The notes under the pieces are model-generated. The model was not told the origin of the DNA. It searched no databases and saw nothing but the letters and a program-made list of their open reading frames with translations. A stretch of DNA of 64,000 bases from Nodularia sp. NIES-3585 (lineage in GTDB: Bacteria; Cyanobacteriota; Cyanobacteriia; Cyanobacteriales; Nostocaceae): assembly GCF_002218065.1 (NCBI RefSeq), contig NZ_BDUB01000001.1, forward strand, positions 507,567-571,566. The letters are read 5' to 3'. Below are positions 26,956-36,006 of this stretch, piece by piece; within the stretch, counting starts at the first letter, position 1, and each line of letters begins with the position of its first letter. Both the position numbers and the translations under genes were made by a program.

Positions 26956-27678
26956 TTATACTTCATCTTGTAAAGTACCATTTTCGGGACGTAATTCCGA
27001 TTGTTCTGACTGCAATTTGGTCTTTTCCCCAGAAATATTGTCTTTTACATTCTGGTCACCGTCTTTAACCTGACCAACAGCTTTCTGGAATCCTGGTTTT
27101 ACAGACTCAAAATCCTGTTTAGTTTGTTCATAGTCTTTTTGAATAAATTCGGTGGCTTGACTGATTCTTTCACCCAATCCCTCAGTATATTTCTGGGGAT
27201 TTTTCACTGCTTTCTCTAAGACAATAACGCGCTTATCCCCTACACTGGAAATCATAATTGGCTCCAGTAAATATGTCCCTTCCATTAATCCCTGCCAACC
27301 ATTGGGAGAGAACATATATTTAACAACATCTCCTGTTTCCACATTAAATAGCAAGTCCAGGATTTTTCCCACCTTGTTACCAGTATCTGTCCACACCTCA
27401 CTCCCCAGCACCGGGTTAACTGATTCGGTAATTTCTGAGGTGTGATCATCCTGATGTTTTACGAGAACACTATCCGCACCAATTGCTTCAATTTGTTTCC
27501 AGGCAAAGGTTTTTTGCTTACCTAGCCATCCTGATTTACAGGTTAAGCCCAAAACTCTTTGTGCCTGACTATCTAGTAAAAGTTGTGACACACGACCAAC
27601 TTCTTCGACTGTTTCACGGTCAAGCACTAAACGTTTGAGCAATTCACTGTGCTTTAAAACTTGAGATGGTGTAGACAT
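26956..27678 (-). CDS. PRC-barrel domain protein
   Basis: A 240-residue protein with two PRC-barrel-like beta domains: residues 8-75 (DRETVEEVGRVSQLLLDSQA; VLGLTCKSGWLGKQ) and 85-160 (LGSEVWTDTGNKVGKILDLL). The C-terminal 80 residues are charged and helical (TEFIQKDYEQTKQDFESVKP). PRC barrels are found in photosynthetic reaction-centre H subunits and RimM, and in many stress-type cyanobacterial proteins. The ATG at 27678 is chosen over a TTG six codons upstream, because TAGG lies about 10 bases before it. The exact role is unknown. Confidence 0.8.
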   Translation of the reverse strand: MSTPSQVLKHSELLKRLVLDRETVEEVGRVSQLLLDSQAQRVLGLTCKSGWLGKQKTFAWKQIEAIGADSVLVKHQDDHTSEITESVNPVLGSEVWTDTGNKVGKILDLLFNVETGDVVKYMFSPNGWQGLMEGTYLLEPIMISSVGDKRVIVLEKAVKNPQKYTEGLGERISQATEFIQKDYEQTKQDFESVKPGFQKAVGQVKDGDQNVKDNISGEKTKLQSEQSELRPENGTLQDEV

Positions 27679-27846
27679 ACTAAAAATACCTACCAAGTAT
27701 TAATGATTAATGATAACATTATACTCGCAATTTAATACCGATGTGTCTGTATTAAGTTGTAGTGATTATGTGAATATTCATATTCTTGTAATTACGAGTC
27801 AAACAATCCCAAGCCTATTCACTAGAGCCAGAGGTGATCATTAACA

Positions 27847-28179
27847 ATGCAGATATTTTCCATTATTGCCGTCTTGGTAGCTTTATTAGCTGTAGTGTTT
27901 GCGTTTCAAAATGCTGTTACCATCAGCGTTACTTTTTTCGATTTCAATTTTGAGGCTTCACTAGCGATTGTGCTAATCTTGACTCTGGGTATAGGCATTT
28001 TAATCGGCTTACTGGTGTCAATTCCTAGTGTAATTCAACGAAATCTGCGGATATCTAAATATAAGGGAAAAATTGTTGAACTAGAAAATGAATCGAATGA
28101 ATATCTAGAGACAATCACCCATCAGCGACAAAGAATTGAAAACCTAGAAAGGCATCTAAATTTAAAGGATAATCAATAG
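27847..28179 (+). CDS. LapA-family (DUF1049) membrane protein
   Basis: A 110-residue protein with two transmembrane helices (IFSIIAVLVALLAVVFAFQN; SLAIVLILTLGIGILIGLLV) separated by the short FQNAVTISVTFFDFNFEA turn typical of LapA/DUF1049. A cytoplasmic coiled-coil tail follows (KIVELENESNEYLETITHQR). Members are involved in envelope or LPS assembly in Proteobacteria; the role in cyanobacteria is unclear. It ends 3 bases before the next gene, so the two are probably an operon. Confidence 0.85.
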   Translation: MQIFSIIAVLVALLAVVFAFQNAVTISVTFFDFNFEASLAIVLILTLGIGILIGLLVSIPSVIQRNLRISKYKGKIVELENESNEYLETITHQRQRIENLERHLNLKDNQ

Positions 28180-28182
28180 CAA

Positions 28183-29436
28183 ATGTATAAATTTGATGTC
28201 GTAGTTGTCGGTGCTGGCCCTGCTGGTGGTCATTGCGCTCGATTATTGGCAAAAACTGGTCATAAGGTTTTACTGGTAGAGAGATTTAAAGATTTTAGTC
28301 GAAATAGTTTTTCTAGTGGTGGAACTCCCTCAGAAACACTTCAGCAATTTAATCTGCCTGAAAGCGTTGTGGGAAGTTTCTGGAATCGGCTTGTGATTGT
28401 GACTTCTAATCAGGAAGGTGTTTGGGAGTCTGAGACAATTCAAGGAAGTGTTTTAGACTTTTCCAAGCTCCGGCAATTTCTGGCAGATGAAGTCAAGAAT
28501 AATGGTGGGGAAGTTTGGCTGGGATGTCGCTATATGAATCACTTGCAGCAAGGTGATGAAATTTTAATCACTATTAAAAATAATCTTTTAAAGGCAGAGG
28601 TGAATATTACTTCACAAATTCTAGTTGATGCCACAGGGCCGGCTAGGTCTATTACTTGTCGCCCAGGAAAACCACAACCTGAATTCCTCACGGGAACTGG
28701 TGTGGAATACCTCATAGAAGTGAATGAGGAAGCATATAAACGCAATCTCAAAACATTAACTTTTTTACTGGGCTATAAATGGATGCCGAAAGGGTATTCA
28801 TGGGTTTTTCCCATGGAGAACAATCAACTGAAAGTGGGAGCAGGAGTCCTGAATAAAAACCATAAATTAGTTAAAGATATTAAGCCTTTAAAGCACTATA
28901 TTGACCTGTTAATCAACGAATATGTCAAGCCAGATACTTACAAAGTTCTGGATGTACATGGGGAAACACTGCGCTACAGCCAAGGTTTACAAGACATATA
29001 TTCTGAAGGAAGAGTTATAGCGATTGGTGACACGGTTTCAACTGTGAATTTTTTGGGCGGTGAAGGTATCCGTCACGCTATGTTGAGTTCTGAAGTTGCT
29101 AGTAGATACATTAATGAGTTTTTCAGAGCAGAAAGAAAAGACTTTAGTGGCTATCAGGAAGAAATGCATAATATCTTTCTGGCAAAATGGACAATGTCTG
29201 AAAGGCTGGGAATCAAGAAATACATTGAGGATGCCGATATTTTGGTGGATAGGGTCGTTTCTTATCTCAAGCCTATGAAGCTGGAAGATATTGTTGATAT
29301 TTTGTTTTACTATCGTTTTGAGAAGGTTTCAAAAGGTTTTTGGAGTTATATTTTGAGGAAGTTGAAGTCGAAATTTGGCTCTTTATTACACTGGATATCC
29401 CTTTTCTTGGCAAATAAAGTGGATGATTCAAAGTAG
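28183..29436 (+). CDS. FAD-dependent oxidoreductase of the geranylgeranyl-reductase type
   Basis: A 417-residue flavoprotein. The dinucleotide-binding motif VVVGAGPAGGHCARLLAKTG opens the protein, the second FAD motif is RVIAIGDTVSTVNFLGGEGI, and PMENNQLKVGAGV is also in family order. It is similar in layout to ChlP/geranylgeranyl reductases and other lipid-reducing enzymes, but the sequence differs from canonical ChlP. The substrate is therefore uncertain: possibly an isoprenoid chain or polyprenyl lipid. The C-terminus is hydrophobic (FGSLLHWISLFLANK) and may contact the membrane. It follows the LapA-like gene after 3 bases. Confidence 0.8.
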   Translation: MYKFDVVVVGAGPAGGHCARLLAKTGHKVLLVERFKDFSRNSFSSGGTPSETLQQFNLPESVVGSFWNRLVIVTSNQEGVWESETIQGSVLDFSKLRQFLADEVKNNGGEVWLGCRYMNHLQQGDEILITIKNNLLKAEVNITSQILVDATGPARSITCRPGKPQPEFLTGTGVEYLIEVNEEAYKRNLKTLTFLLGYKWMPKGYSWVFPMENNQLKVGAGVLNKNHKLVKDIKPLKHYIDLLINEYVKPDTYKVLDVHGETLRYSQGLQDIYSEGRVIAIGDTVSTVNFLGGEGIRHAMLSSEVASRYINEFFRAERKDFSGYQEEMHNIFLAKWTMSERLGIKKYIEDADILVDRVVSYLKPMKLEDIVDILFYYRFEKVSKGFWSYILRKLKSKFGSLLHWISLFLANKVDDSK

Positions 29437-29490
29437 GTAACGAACCGCAAAGTACGCAAAGTACACAAAGAAGGAAATGGTTTTAGAGTT

Positions 29491-29593
29491 TTAGAGGGTG
29501 TTTGAAATGTTTATGGCTAACGCCACGCTACGCTATGGGCGACTAAAAGTCGCTGGGGCTAGTCATAAATAAGAATTTTCAAACAACCTCTTA
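29491..29593. mobile_element. MITE copy 1, inserted at the stop codon of the P-type ATPase gene
   Basis: The element covers 29494-29590 (97 bp), with ends GAGGGTGTTTGAAA and TTTTCAAACAACCTC (one mismatch). It is flanked by TTA on both sides (29491-29493, 29591-29593). The right-hand TTA is the reverse complement of the ATPase stop codon TAA. A second copy with the same ends is at 45578-45774. It has no coding capacity; the interior holds GCGACTAAAAGTCGC. Confidence 0.85.
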
Positions 29594-32590
29594 GCTGAGG
29601 CTAGGATTTAATTCGGCAACACCAATTTTTGCCGTGGGGAAAGTCTGAATTTTTGTAATTTCGTTGAGGAGGAAGGGCAATAAAGCACCACTTCCAATTA
29701 CAGCACTATCTACTATATTAATGGGGGTAATCTTTAACAGGTTCCTTAGTGGTGGAATGGCGATCGCTAAGAGTTGTATAGCAAAGGAAGCTGTAATGGC
29801 AGTATTTAAATAAGGATTATTGGGTAGTTTTTCTTGACTAAATATACTGTGGTTTTCGGAACGGCTACTCATGGTATGCAGCAGTTGGGCTGTTGTTAGG
29901 GTCAGACAAGCAACAGTGCTAGCCCGCGCCCCTATGCCATATCTGAGGATGGCATAACTGTATGCTGCTAAGGTGCTGACCGATATTGTGGCTGACTCAA
30001 AAATAATTCTCCCAAAGTCTGAATTTTTGATGATTGCTTCATTAGGATTGCGGGGTGGTTGACTCAATATATCTGGTTCTGGTGCTTCCATCGCCAGGGA
30101 CAAACCAGGGAAAATATCGGTGACTAAATTTAGCCACAGCAGTTGAATGGCATTCAATGGTTCACCTATACCAGTGGCTGTGGCGGTAGTCATCACCATG
30201 ATTTCGCTGAGGTTTGTGGCGAGGAGGAAATGCACGGATTTTCTAATGTTGTTATAGATAGTCCGTCCCCGACTGACGGCAATAATCATGGTTTCTAGTC
30301 GGTCATCTTCGAGGACAATATCTGCAACTTCACGGGCTACATCGGTTCCGCTTTTACCCATGGCGACACCGACTTGTGCTGCCTTCAGTGCCGGTGCATC
30401 ATTAATTCCATCGCCGGTCATGGCGACGACTTTTCCGGCTGTTTGCAAAGCTTGGACAATTTGCAGTTTATTACTAGGACTGATGCGGGCAAAAACGTTA
30501 ACTTTGTCGCTGATTGCTGTCAGTGTCTCTGGTGTGAGATGATCCAGGTTAGTGGCATCCAGAATTTCTAGTTGGTCATTTCGACTCAATTGTAATTCTT
30601 GCGCGATCGCATAAGCAGTTGAACTTTGATCTCCGGTCATCATCACTGTTTCAATTCCAGCTTGATGAAACTCGCCAATTAATTTTTTCACACCAACTCT
30701 AATTGGGTCTGTCATCGCCACCAAACCCAGCCAGATCAAGTTGCTTTCATAATTATTGCTGTTGTAATAATGGTCAATATGGCTATAGGCTACCCCCAAG
30801 ACTCGCAGGGCTTTTCCTGCCAAGCGATCGTTTTCAATTTCAATTTCCCGCCTGTTTTCTGCTGTTAAAGGCACGACTTTGCCATTCTTCATCAACCATT
30901 GGCATATCTCAATCATCTCGGCGGGGTTACCTTTAACTGCAATCAATTTGTGGTGATGATCAATCTGATGAATTGTACTCATGAGGTTACGGTTTTCGCT
31001 TCGCAGGTTGGTTTCTAGCAATTCATACTTTTGTCTCAGTTGGATCACATCCACCCCAGCGCTAATTGCCAAATTAATCAATGCATTTTCCGTTGGCGAA
31101 CCTGTAACCACATATTCACCATTATTCTGTTGACTGACTTCACTTTCGTTGCACAGAACCGATATATGAACTAGTTTTAACAGATCATCTTTGGTGTAGG
31201 GGTTAAGATTGTCTTCCCCCACAGTAATTTTTGCGGTGGTTGTCCGGATTTCCACCACTAACATTTTATTTTCGGTAATTGTCCCAGTCTTATCCAAGCA
31301 AATTGTCTGCACAGAACCTAACGCTTCTACCGCGCTGAGACTGCGAACCAGAACATTATTCTTCCTCATCTCACGGATACCTAAAGCTAGGGTTGTGGTA
31401 GCAATTGTGGGCAAACCTTCTGGAACCGCAGCTACAGCTAGAGATATACATGATTGCATCATTGCCAATAAACCATATCCCCGCAGCACTCCCAAACCAA
31501 AGACCAAACTGCAAATTCCCATACCGATTAAAACCAGTTGTCCTCCTACTTGATCTAGTTGTCTTTCTAGGGGAGTATCTGTAGAAGTTGCCTCATTCAC
31601 AAGTTGTTGAATTTTGCCCATTTCTGTAAATGTACCTATGCCTACAACTACAGCCAGTCCTTGACCGCCAGTGACAAAAGTCCCCTTATAAACCATGTTC
31701 AAGCGGTCAGCTAAAGGTATATTTTCATCAGACAAAGGCGCAGTAGTTTTTGTTGTGGGGATACTTTCGCCAGTCAGGGCAGATTCGTCAACACTCAAGT
31801 TATCGGTTTCAATGAGTCGGGCATCTGCTGCTATATAATTACCAGATTTGAGATATAAAATATCTCCTACAACTACATTTTCTGTCGGTACTTCAATCTG
31901 CTGACTTTCTCTAATTACCCAAGTTAATGTTTGTTCGCGATTTTTGAGAGATTGAATTATTTTTGCTGATTGGCTTTCTGTGATGTATCCAATTACAGCA
32001 TTCAGACCAACAACACCCATAATCACGACTGCATCTATCATCCCGCCAGTCAGAAGGGCAATTCCTGCTGCCGCCCCTAGTAAAGCAACCGGCAGAGATT
32101 TAAACTGGTCAATTAAAATATTTCCATAGGAACGGGTTGGGATTGGGGATAAAACATTAGAACCGTATTGAGTCAGATTTATTTTAGCAGACTCACTCGA
32201 TAATCCTGATGTTTTTGAAGTATTGAATGTATCTATAACTGTATCTGCTGTTATCAAATGCCAATTATCTATTTTTTGGTCTTGGAGATGATCAATAGGT
32301 AATTTCTGATTTTTTAAAGTTTTTGTGAGTTTTTCCGTTTGAGCTAAACTAGGGTTTTTCTGATAATCTTGTACAACTTGCTCAATGAGTAAGCCTATAT
32401 TATAAAAGTTAGTTTTAGCTGAAAAACAAACCAGAATATTGCTCGTGAATGAATTAGCCCAAACATATAATATTTCTGGGTAATTGGCAAGCGATCGCTC
32501 CAAATATTTTTCTAAAGATGGTGAACGATAAAGTTGACTAACTTTATATCTAGCTCTCCCTTTAACTTTGGTGTGTATTGATTTAATCAC
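29591..32590 (-). CDS. P-type cation-transporting ATPase (PacL/Ca2+-ATPase-like)
   Basis: A 999-residue membrane pump. An N-terminal HMA_2-like domain (residues 1-80) precedes the cation-ATPase N domain. The phosphorylation site is D433 in CLDKTGTITENK; the actuator motif is SALTGES; the hinge is MTGDGINDAPALK. About ten helices are expected, with PEGLP in the fourth. The motif set is of type P2, PacL-like, and suggests Ca2+ or another hard cation; the HMA domain lacks a CxxC pair. The GTG at 32590 has AGGAG 11 bases upstream. A MITE abuts its stop codon, but the C-terminus looks complete. Confidence 0.9.
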   Translation of the reverse strand: MIKSIHTKVKGRARYKVSQLYRSPSLEKYLERSLANYPEILYVWANSFTSNILVCFSAKTNFYNIGLLIEQVVQDYQKNPSLAQTEKLTKTLKNQKLPIDHLQDQKIDNWHLITADTVIDTFNTSKTSGLSSESAKINLTQYGSNVLSPIPTRSYGNILIDQFKSLPVALLGAAAGIALLTGGMIDAVVIMGVVGLNAVIGYITESQSAKIIQSLKNREQTLTWVIRESQQIEVPTENVVVGDILYLKSGNYIAADARLIETDNLSVDESALTGESIPTTKTTAPLSDENIPLADRLNMVYKGTFVTGGQGLAVVVGIGTFTEMGKIQQLVNEATSTDTPLERQLDQVGGQLVLIGMGICSLVFGLGVLRGYGLLAMMQSCISLAVAAVPEGLPTIATTTLALGIREMRKNNVLVRSLSAVEALGSVQTICLDKTGTITENKMLVVEIRTTTAKITVGEDNLNPYTKDDLLKLVHISVLCNESEVSQQNNGEYVVTGSPTENALINLAISAGVDVIQLRQKYELLETNLRSENRNLMSTIHQIDHHHKLIAVKGNPAEMIEICQWLMKNGKVVPLTAENRREIEIENDRLAGKALRVLGVAYSHIDHYYNSNNYESNLIWLGLVAMTDPIRVGVKKLIGEFHQAGIETVMMTGDQSSTAYAIAQELQLSRNDQLEILDATNLDHLTPETLTAISDKVNVFARISPSNKLQIVQALQTAGKVVAMTGDGINDAPALKAAQVGVAMGKSGTDVAREVADIVLEDDRLETMIIAVSRGRTIYNNIRKSVHFLLATNLSEIMVMTTATATGIGEPLNAIQLLWLNLVTDIFPGLSLAMEAPEPDILSQPPRNPNEAIIKNSDFGRIIFESATISVSTLAAYSYAILRYGIGARASTVACLTLTTAQLLHTMSSRSENHSIFSQEKLPNNPYLNTAITASFAIQLLAIAIPPLRNLLKITPINIVDSAVIGSGALLPFLLNEITKIQTFPTAKIGVAELNPSLS

Positions 32591-32790
32591 AGCAACTTTT
32601 GCTCCTGTAAAGCCTCTAATAAGTGACCATATTTTAATTTATATGCTCAATTATGATTATAGTGACCAAACTCAGCTTGATGAATCCGGCTACTATTAAG
32701 ACTTGCAAAGCCCAAGAAAATAAAGGTTCTCTTACTAAAGAAAGTCCGACACAAAAATTGAATGTACATGAAAAAATATAAATTATTCGT

Positions 32791-32823
32791 AGGGTGTGTT
32801 ATGCCGAAGGATAACGCACCTGG
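32791..32823. repeat. GTAGGGTGTGTT dispersed repeat
   Basis: GTAGGGTGTGTTATGCCGAA, then GGATAACGCACC; same family as 20900-20978 and 59662-59693. The rest of 32591-32968 is AT-rich with no supported gene. Confidence 0.7.
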
Positions 32824-32968
32824 AATTGTGGACGTATATCTATAGGTATAAGTCATAAAAATAGTTTCAATCAAATTCCCCCTCTAGATTCATGTAATTA
32901 ATAATAAAAACAATTAATACTGAAAACAAGCTTGACTATAACAATCCTAAACAAAAAGATTAGCGTAA

Positions 32969-33412
32969 ATGACAATTTCAACAGACCGAGAACAACAAAT
33001 TCAGCATCTGCGTGAACTGATTGCAGACATTAACTGCGGAATGTTAACCACAATTGATCAAAATGGCTGCTTGCACAGTTGTCCTATGTACAAAAGCGGT
33101 GATATTAGCACCGATGGCGCAATCTGGTTTTTTACCTCCGCCAATACTCAAAAAGCAGATGATATTAAACGCAATCAGCAGGTAAACGTCAGCTTCACCT
33201 CAGCAGACCAGCAGCGATATGTTTCCGTATCAGGTACAGCAGAACTGATTAAAGACCTTAAGAAAATGCAAGAACAATGGCAACCAGAACTTCAGACCTG
33301 GTTACCCAAAGGACTAGACGAACCCAACTTGGTGTTACTCAAAGTGAATATTCACAAAGTAGATTATTGGGATAGTCCATCCAGCATTCACCCCCAAACC
33401 ATTGGAGTTTAA
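32969..33412 (+). CDS. Pyridoxamine 5'-phosphate oxidase-like flavin-binding protein (general stress protein 26 type)
   Basis: A 147-residue split-barrel protein. CGMLTTIDQNGCLHSCPMYK and GAIWFFTSANTQKADDIKRN, then VNVSFTSADQQRYVSVSGTA, are typical of the PNPOx-like stress family, which binds FMN, FAD or F420. Members act as small oxidoreductases or cofactor carriers under stress. It stands alone after a short promoter region. The substrate is unknown. Confidence 0.85.
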   Translation: MTISTDREQQIQHLRELIADINCGMLTTIDQNGCLHSCPMYKSGDISTDGAIWFFTSANTQKADDIKRNQQVNVSFTSADQQRYVSVSGTAELIKDLKKMQEQWQPELQTWLPKGLDEPNLVLLKVNIHKVDYWDSPSSIHPQTIGV

Positions 33413-33474
33413 ACCAAAATCTGAAATTAATTCCAGACAAATTTATCGTAACCACAACTGCGGCTGAAAAGTAG

Positions 33475-33603
33475 TATTTATGCCTTACCAACATTCTGAT
33501 TGTCGTTACGGGAAATGAAGATTTAATTCGCCAAGCTCCTCGCATTCTGCGCCAATTTGAACCGGAAAATATTCAAGGTTATCAGGAATTTCAAGCGGCT
33601 TAA
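33475..33603 (+). pseudogene. Fragment of a gene C-terminus, possibly a general-stress (GSP17M-like) protein
   Basis: An open frame after a TAG at 33472-33474 reads ILIVVTGNEDLIRQAPRILR, then QFEPENIQGYQEFQAA, and TAA at 33601-33603. LIVVTGNEDLIRQAPRIL resembles the C-terminal xLVIVxGxxxxIxxAxxIL strand-helix unit of GSP17M/DUF1269-type proteins. In the same frame before the TAG, KLIPDKFIVTTTAAEK is also open. No start codon or upstream domain remains, so it is probably a remnant. The assignment is tentative. Confidence 0.35.
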
Positions 33604-34070
33604 ACATTTACAGAAGATTCCCTAGTATAACGTCCCATCAGTTCTACAGCTTCTAAAATGTGACCTTTCATAGCTGCCAGCAGTTCAGTTTTGCTCGCCC
33701 TTGGTGGCAATCCTAATAATTGATCAAGGGCGTAAAGTTTAAAGAAGTAGCGATGGGTTCCATCAGGTGGACAGGGACCACCATAACCCAACTCACCAAA
33801 ATCATTTACCCCTTGCACACCGCCATGAGGTAAATGAGGTTCTTTTGTGATTCCTTCTGGTAGGTGGCGCAAATTGGCAGGTAAATCGTAGACTATCCAG
33901 TGAGTGAACGTTTCTTTGGGAGCATCAGGATCTTCCATGACCAATGCAAAACTGACTGTACCTGCGGGTGGACTATCCCAAGCTAGGGCAGGGGCAATAT
34001 TTTCGCCATCGCAAGTATATTTGAAGGGAATTGTACTGCCGATGAAAAAAGCTAGGCTTTGAAGTTCCAT
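33600..34070 (-). CDS. YbhB/YbcL-type PEBP (Raf-kinase-inhibitor-like) protein
   Basis: A 156-residue protein. The family signature is IPFKYTCDGENIAPALAWDS, then FALVMEDPDAPKETFTHWIV and GELGYGGPCPPDGTHRYFFK. These residues line the phosphatidylethanolamine/anion-binding pocket. The function in bacteria is not settled. It is the last gene of a four-gene minus-strand unit starting at 35670. The stop codon overlaps the end of the remnant on the opposite strand. Confidence 0.9.
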   Translation of the reverse strand: MELQSLAFFIGSTIPFKYTCDGENIAPALAWDSPPAGTVSFALVMEDPDAPKETFTHWIVYDLPANLRHLPEGITKEPHLPHGGVQGVNDFGELGYGGPCPPDGTHRYFFKLYALDQLLGLPPRASKTELLAAMKGHILEAVELMGRYTRESSVNV

Positions 34071-34085
34071 TACTCTGTGAATAAT

Positions 34086-34304
34086 TTAGTTTTTTTGGTT
34101 GAGTTGATCTGCACCTTGGGGATGAGAATGTTCTATCTGTTGGTTTAAACTTTGGGCCATCTCCACGGCAACAATAATTAATTGCTGTTCCATGCGCCCA
34201 GTGCTGCCCTCATCACTGACTTTGGGGTAAATATGCGGGTTGGATAGCATGGCGGCTAACAACTGAGATGCAGTTTGTTTGAGTTGATCAACTTGTGAGT
34301 TCAT
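34086..34304 (-). CDS. Small hypothetical protein in the HPF operon
   Basis: A 72-residue protein starting MNSQVDQLKQTASQLLAAML. The ATG at 34304 has GGAAGGAA 7-15 bases upstream, inside the end of the previous gene, and is preferred to a longer frame. It is helical and soluble, with a conserved-looking HIYPKVSDEGSTGRMEQQLI centre. It sits between the HPF-cold-shock fusion and the PEBP gene, with 4- and 15-base gaps, so it is co-transcribed. The family is not recognised. Confidence 0.7.
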   Translation of the reverse strand: MNSQVDQLKQTASQLLAAMLSNPHIYPKVSDEGSTGRMEQQLIIVAVEMAQSLNQQIEHSHPQGADQLNQKN

Positions 34305-34308
34305 AGGC

Positions 34309-34938
34309 TTATTCCTTCCAGCCCAATGGGGGTTCAATCATGGTCTGCTCTGACTTACCAGCCCGAACGCCTGGCTTATCAAAAATCTTGACGGTGGTGG
34401 CTTGGGGGCCTTCTTCGCCTTCTACAAAGGAAAAATGCACGGCTGTGCCAATTTCTAAGCGGTCAAAGTCATGATGGATCACACTGTTACGGTGGAAGTA
34501 AATTTCATGACCGTCCAAAGTTTTTAAGAAGCCATAGCCCCTATCTTTAAACAGTTTGGTGATTAGTGCGGTTGTTTCCTCCGCTTCTTCTTGATTGTGA
34601 GCGTAATCGCTTTCATGTTGCCGTTCGTTGAGTTTTACTAGTTGCTGACGCGCAGCATTAAAAGCATCCCGAATCACGGCATCTAAAGGGTCGTATTGGT
34701 TACTCTCTGCTGGATTTCTTTCTGCTACCAGTTCGTGACCAGGGGGTACAGTCAGATCAATCCGCACGCGGTAAGGTGAGCCACTACGGGGACGATCATG
34801 TACCTTTTCAATGGCAATATGGCAGCTACTGATGCGATCGCAAACATTCTCTAGTTTGGCGATTTTTTCATGCACTAGGTTATCAATCGCAGTTGTTTTT
34901 TCAACATTACGATAAGTAATTTCTGGTGGTACTTTCAT
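34309..34938 (-). CDS. Ribosome hibernation factor (HPF/RaiA)-like domain fused to a cold-shock domain
   Basis: A 209-residue fusion. Residues 1-110 are an HPF/RaiA/YfiA-like domain (VHEKIAKLENVCDRISSCHI; SPYRVRIDLTVPPGHELVAE; DPLDAVIRDAFNAARQQLVK). Residues 125-195 are a cold-shock OB fold (LFKDRGYGFLKTLDGHEIYF; the RNP1-like GYGFL and RNP2-like IYFHRNSV motifs are present). The long-form HPF dimerisation tail is replaced by the CSD. It probably binds the ribosome or its mRNA channel under stress. It follows a phosphoribosyltransferase gene in the same operon. Confidence 0.88.
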   Translation of the reverse strand: MKVPPEITYRNVEKTTAIDNLVHEKIAKLENVCDRISSCHIAIEKVHDRPRSGSPYRVRIDLTVPPGHELVAERNPAESNQYDPLDAVIRDAFNAARQQLVKLNERQHESDYAHNQEEAEETTALITKLFKDRGYGFLKTLDGHEIYFHRNSVIHHDFDRLEIGTAVHFSFVEGEEGPQATTVKIFDKPGVRAGKSEQTMIEPPLGWKE

Positions 34939-35007
34939 ATTTTTGTCAAATTCCCAATAGGCTATGGGCGAAAATCAATCTTGATATTCCCAAAGGCTAA
35001 AGCTTGT

Positions 35008-35670
35008 CTAGGTAAGAGATAATGGTTGATGGCTGTTTTGAGCTTTTGCAAGCAGATCACGAACTTGATCATCTGTCGTTTGGGGAAAGTCTTCATACCA
35101 TAAACCCACACTATAAAAGGGGTCGGGTGTGGCAGTGCAGACGATTTCATCCACTGCGTCTTGTAACTCATGACAAGTGGCGCTAGCAGCTACGGGTACA
35201 GCAATAACAATTTTCGCGGGGTGCTGTCGTCGCACAGATGCTACCGCCGCCCACATAGTAGCGCCTGTGGCTAAACCATCATCTACTAAGATGACTATGC
35301 GTCCTTGTAAATCAAGGTCAGGGCGATTGCCTCGATAAAGACGTTCCCGACGTTCTAATTCTCGTTCTTCTTGGGCCGCTACTCTAGCAATTGTGTCTTC
35401 GGAGATGTTCACCAAGTTGATAATATGTTCATTAATAATCCGGACTCCGCCGGATGCGATCGCACCCATTGCCAATTCTTCTTGCTCAGGTACACCCAGT
35501 TTACGCACCACCAGCACATCTAAGGGCGCATTTAAGGCTTTGGCAACTTCAAAGGCAACTGGTACACCACCCCTGGGTAGAGCTAATATAATGACACCTG
35601 AGCGATTAGCATAGTCTGCTAACTCTCCGGCTAAAACTTGACCTGCTATTGTGCGATTTTTGAATAGCAT
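35008..35670 (-). CDS. Phosphoribosyltransferase-family protein
   Basis: A 220-residue type I PRTase fold protein. The PRPP-binding motif is IVILVDDGLATGATMWAAVA; the N-terminal ALPRGGVPVAFEVAKAL and PLDVLVVRKLGVPEQEELAM are typical of the cyanobacterial/actinobacterial putative PRTases annotated with unknown substrate. AGGAGAG precedes the ATG. It is first in the operon with the HPF-CSD fusion, a small protein and PEBP. Its role in purine or pyrimidine salvage is not established. Confidence 0.88.
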   Translation of the reverse strand: MLFKNRTIAGQVLAGELADYANRSGVIILALPRGGVPVAFEVAKALNAPLDVLVVRKLGVPEQEELAMGAIASGGVRIINEHIINLVNISEDTIARVAAQEERELERRERLYRGNRPDLDLQGRIVILVDDGLATGATMWAAVASVRRQHPAKIVIAVPVAASATCHELQDAVDEIVCTATPDPFYSVGLWYEDFPQTTDDQVRDLLAKAQNSHQPLSLT

Positions 35671-35907
35671 GGTATCACTCTCCTGATATTTGTCTCAAAA
35701 ATGAGGTTTTATATATTAACGGGCATTTTTCCTCTAGATTTATTTCAGTGCCTATCTACTTAGTGATGGTTACTAATATCAATCATCAAGTCTTGCTATT
35801 AATTCTTTATTGATCATATAAAGCTATACATAACATTACCTCTGACTAACGAGGCGAGATCATCAATCTACTAATCTATCAAATGGAAGATATCCAGAAA
35901 ATACAGA

Positions 35908-35985
35908 ACCTCACCCCCGACCCCTCTCCTTAGTAAGGAGAGGGGAGACTTTGACGCAAGTCAAAGGCGGGGTGAGGTCAATTCT
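35908..35985. repeat. REP-like palindrome
   Basis: CCTCACCCCCGACCCCTCTC, then CTTAGTAAGGAGAGGGGAGA and a distal GGGGTGAGGT, form a long hairpin. It lies between the PRTase promoter and the end of clpP3 (35671-36006) and could terminate the clp operon. Confidence 0.75.
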
Positions 35986-36006
35986 CTACTCCTGATTCCC
36001 ATGCAC

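Noticed and set aside
32647-32874. 75-codon minus-strand frame
   Set aside because: Overlaps the GTAGGGTGTGTT dispersed repeat and has no protein-like features.
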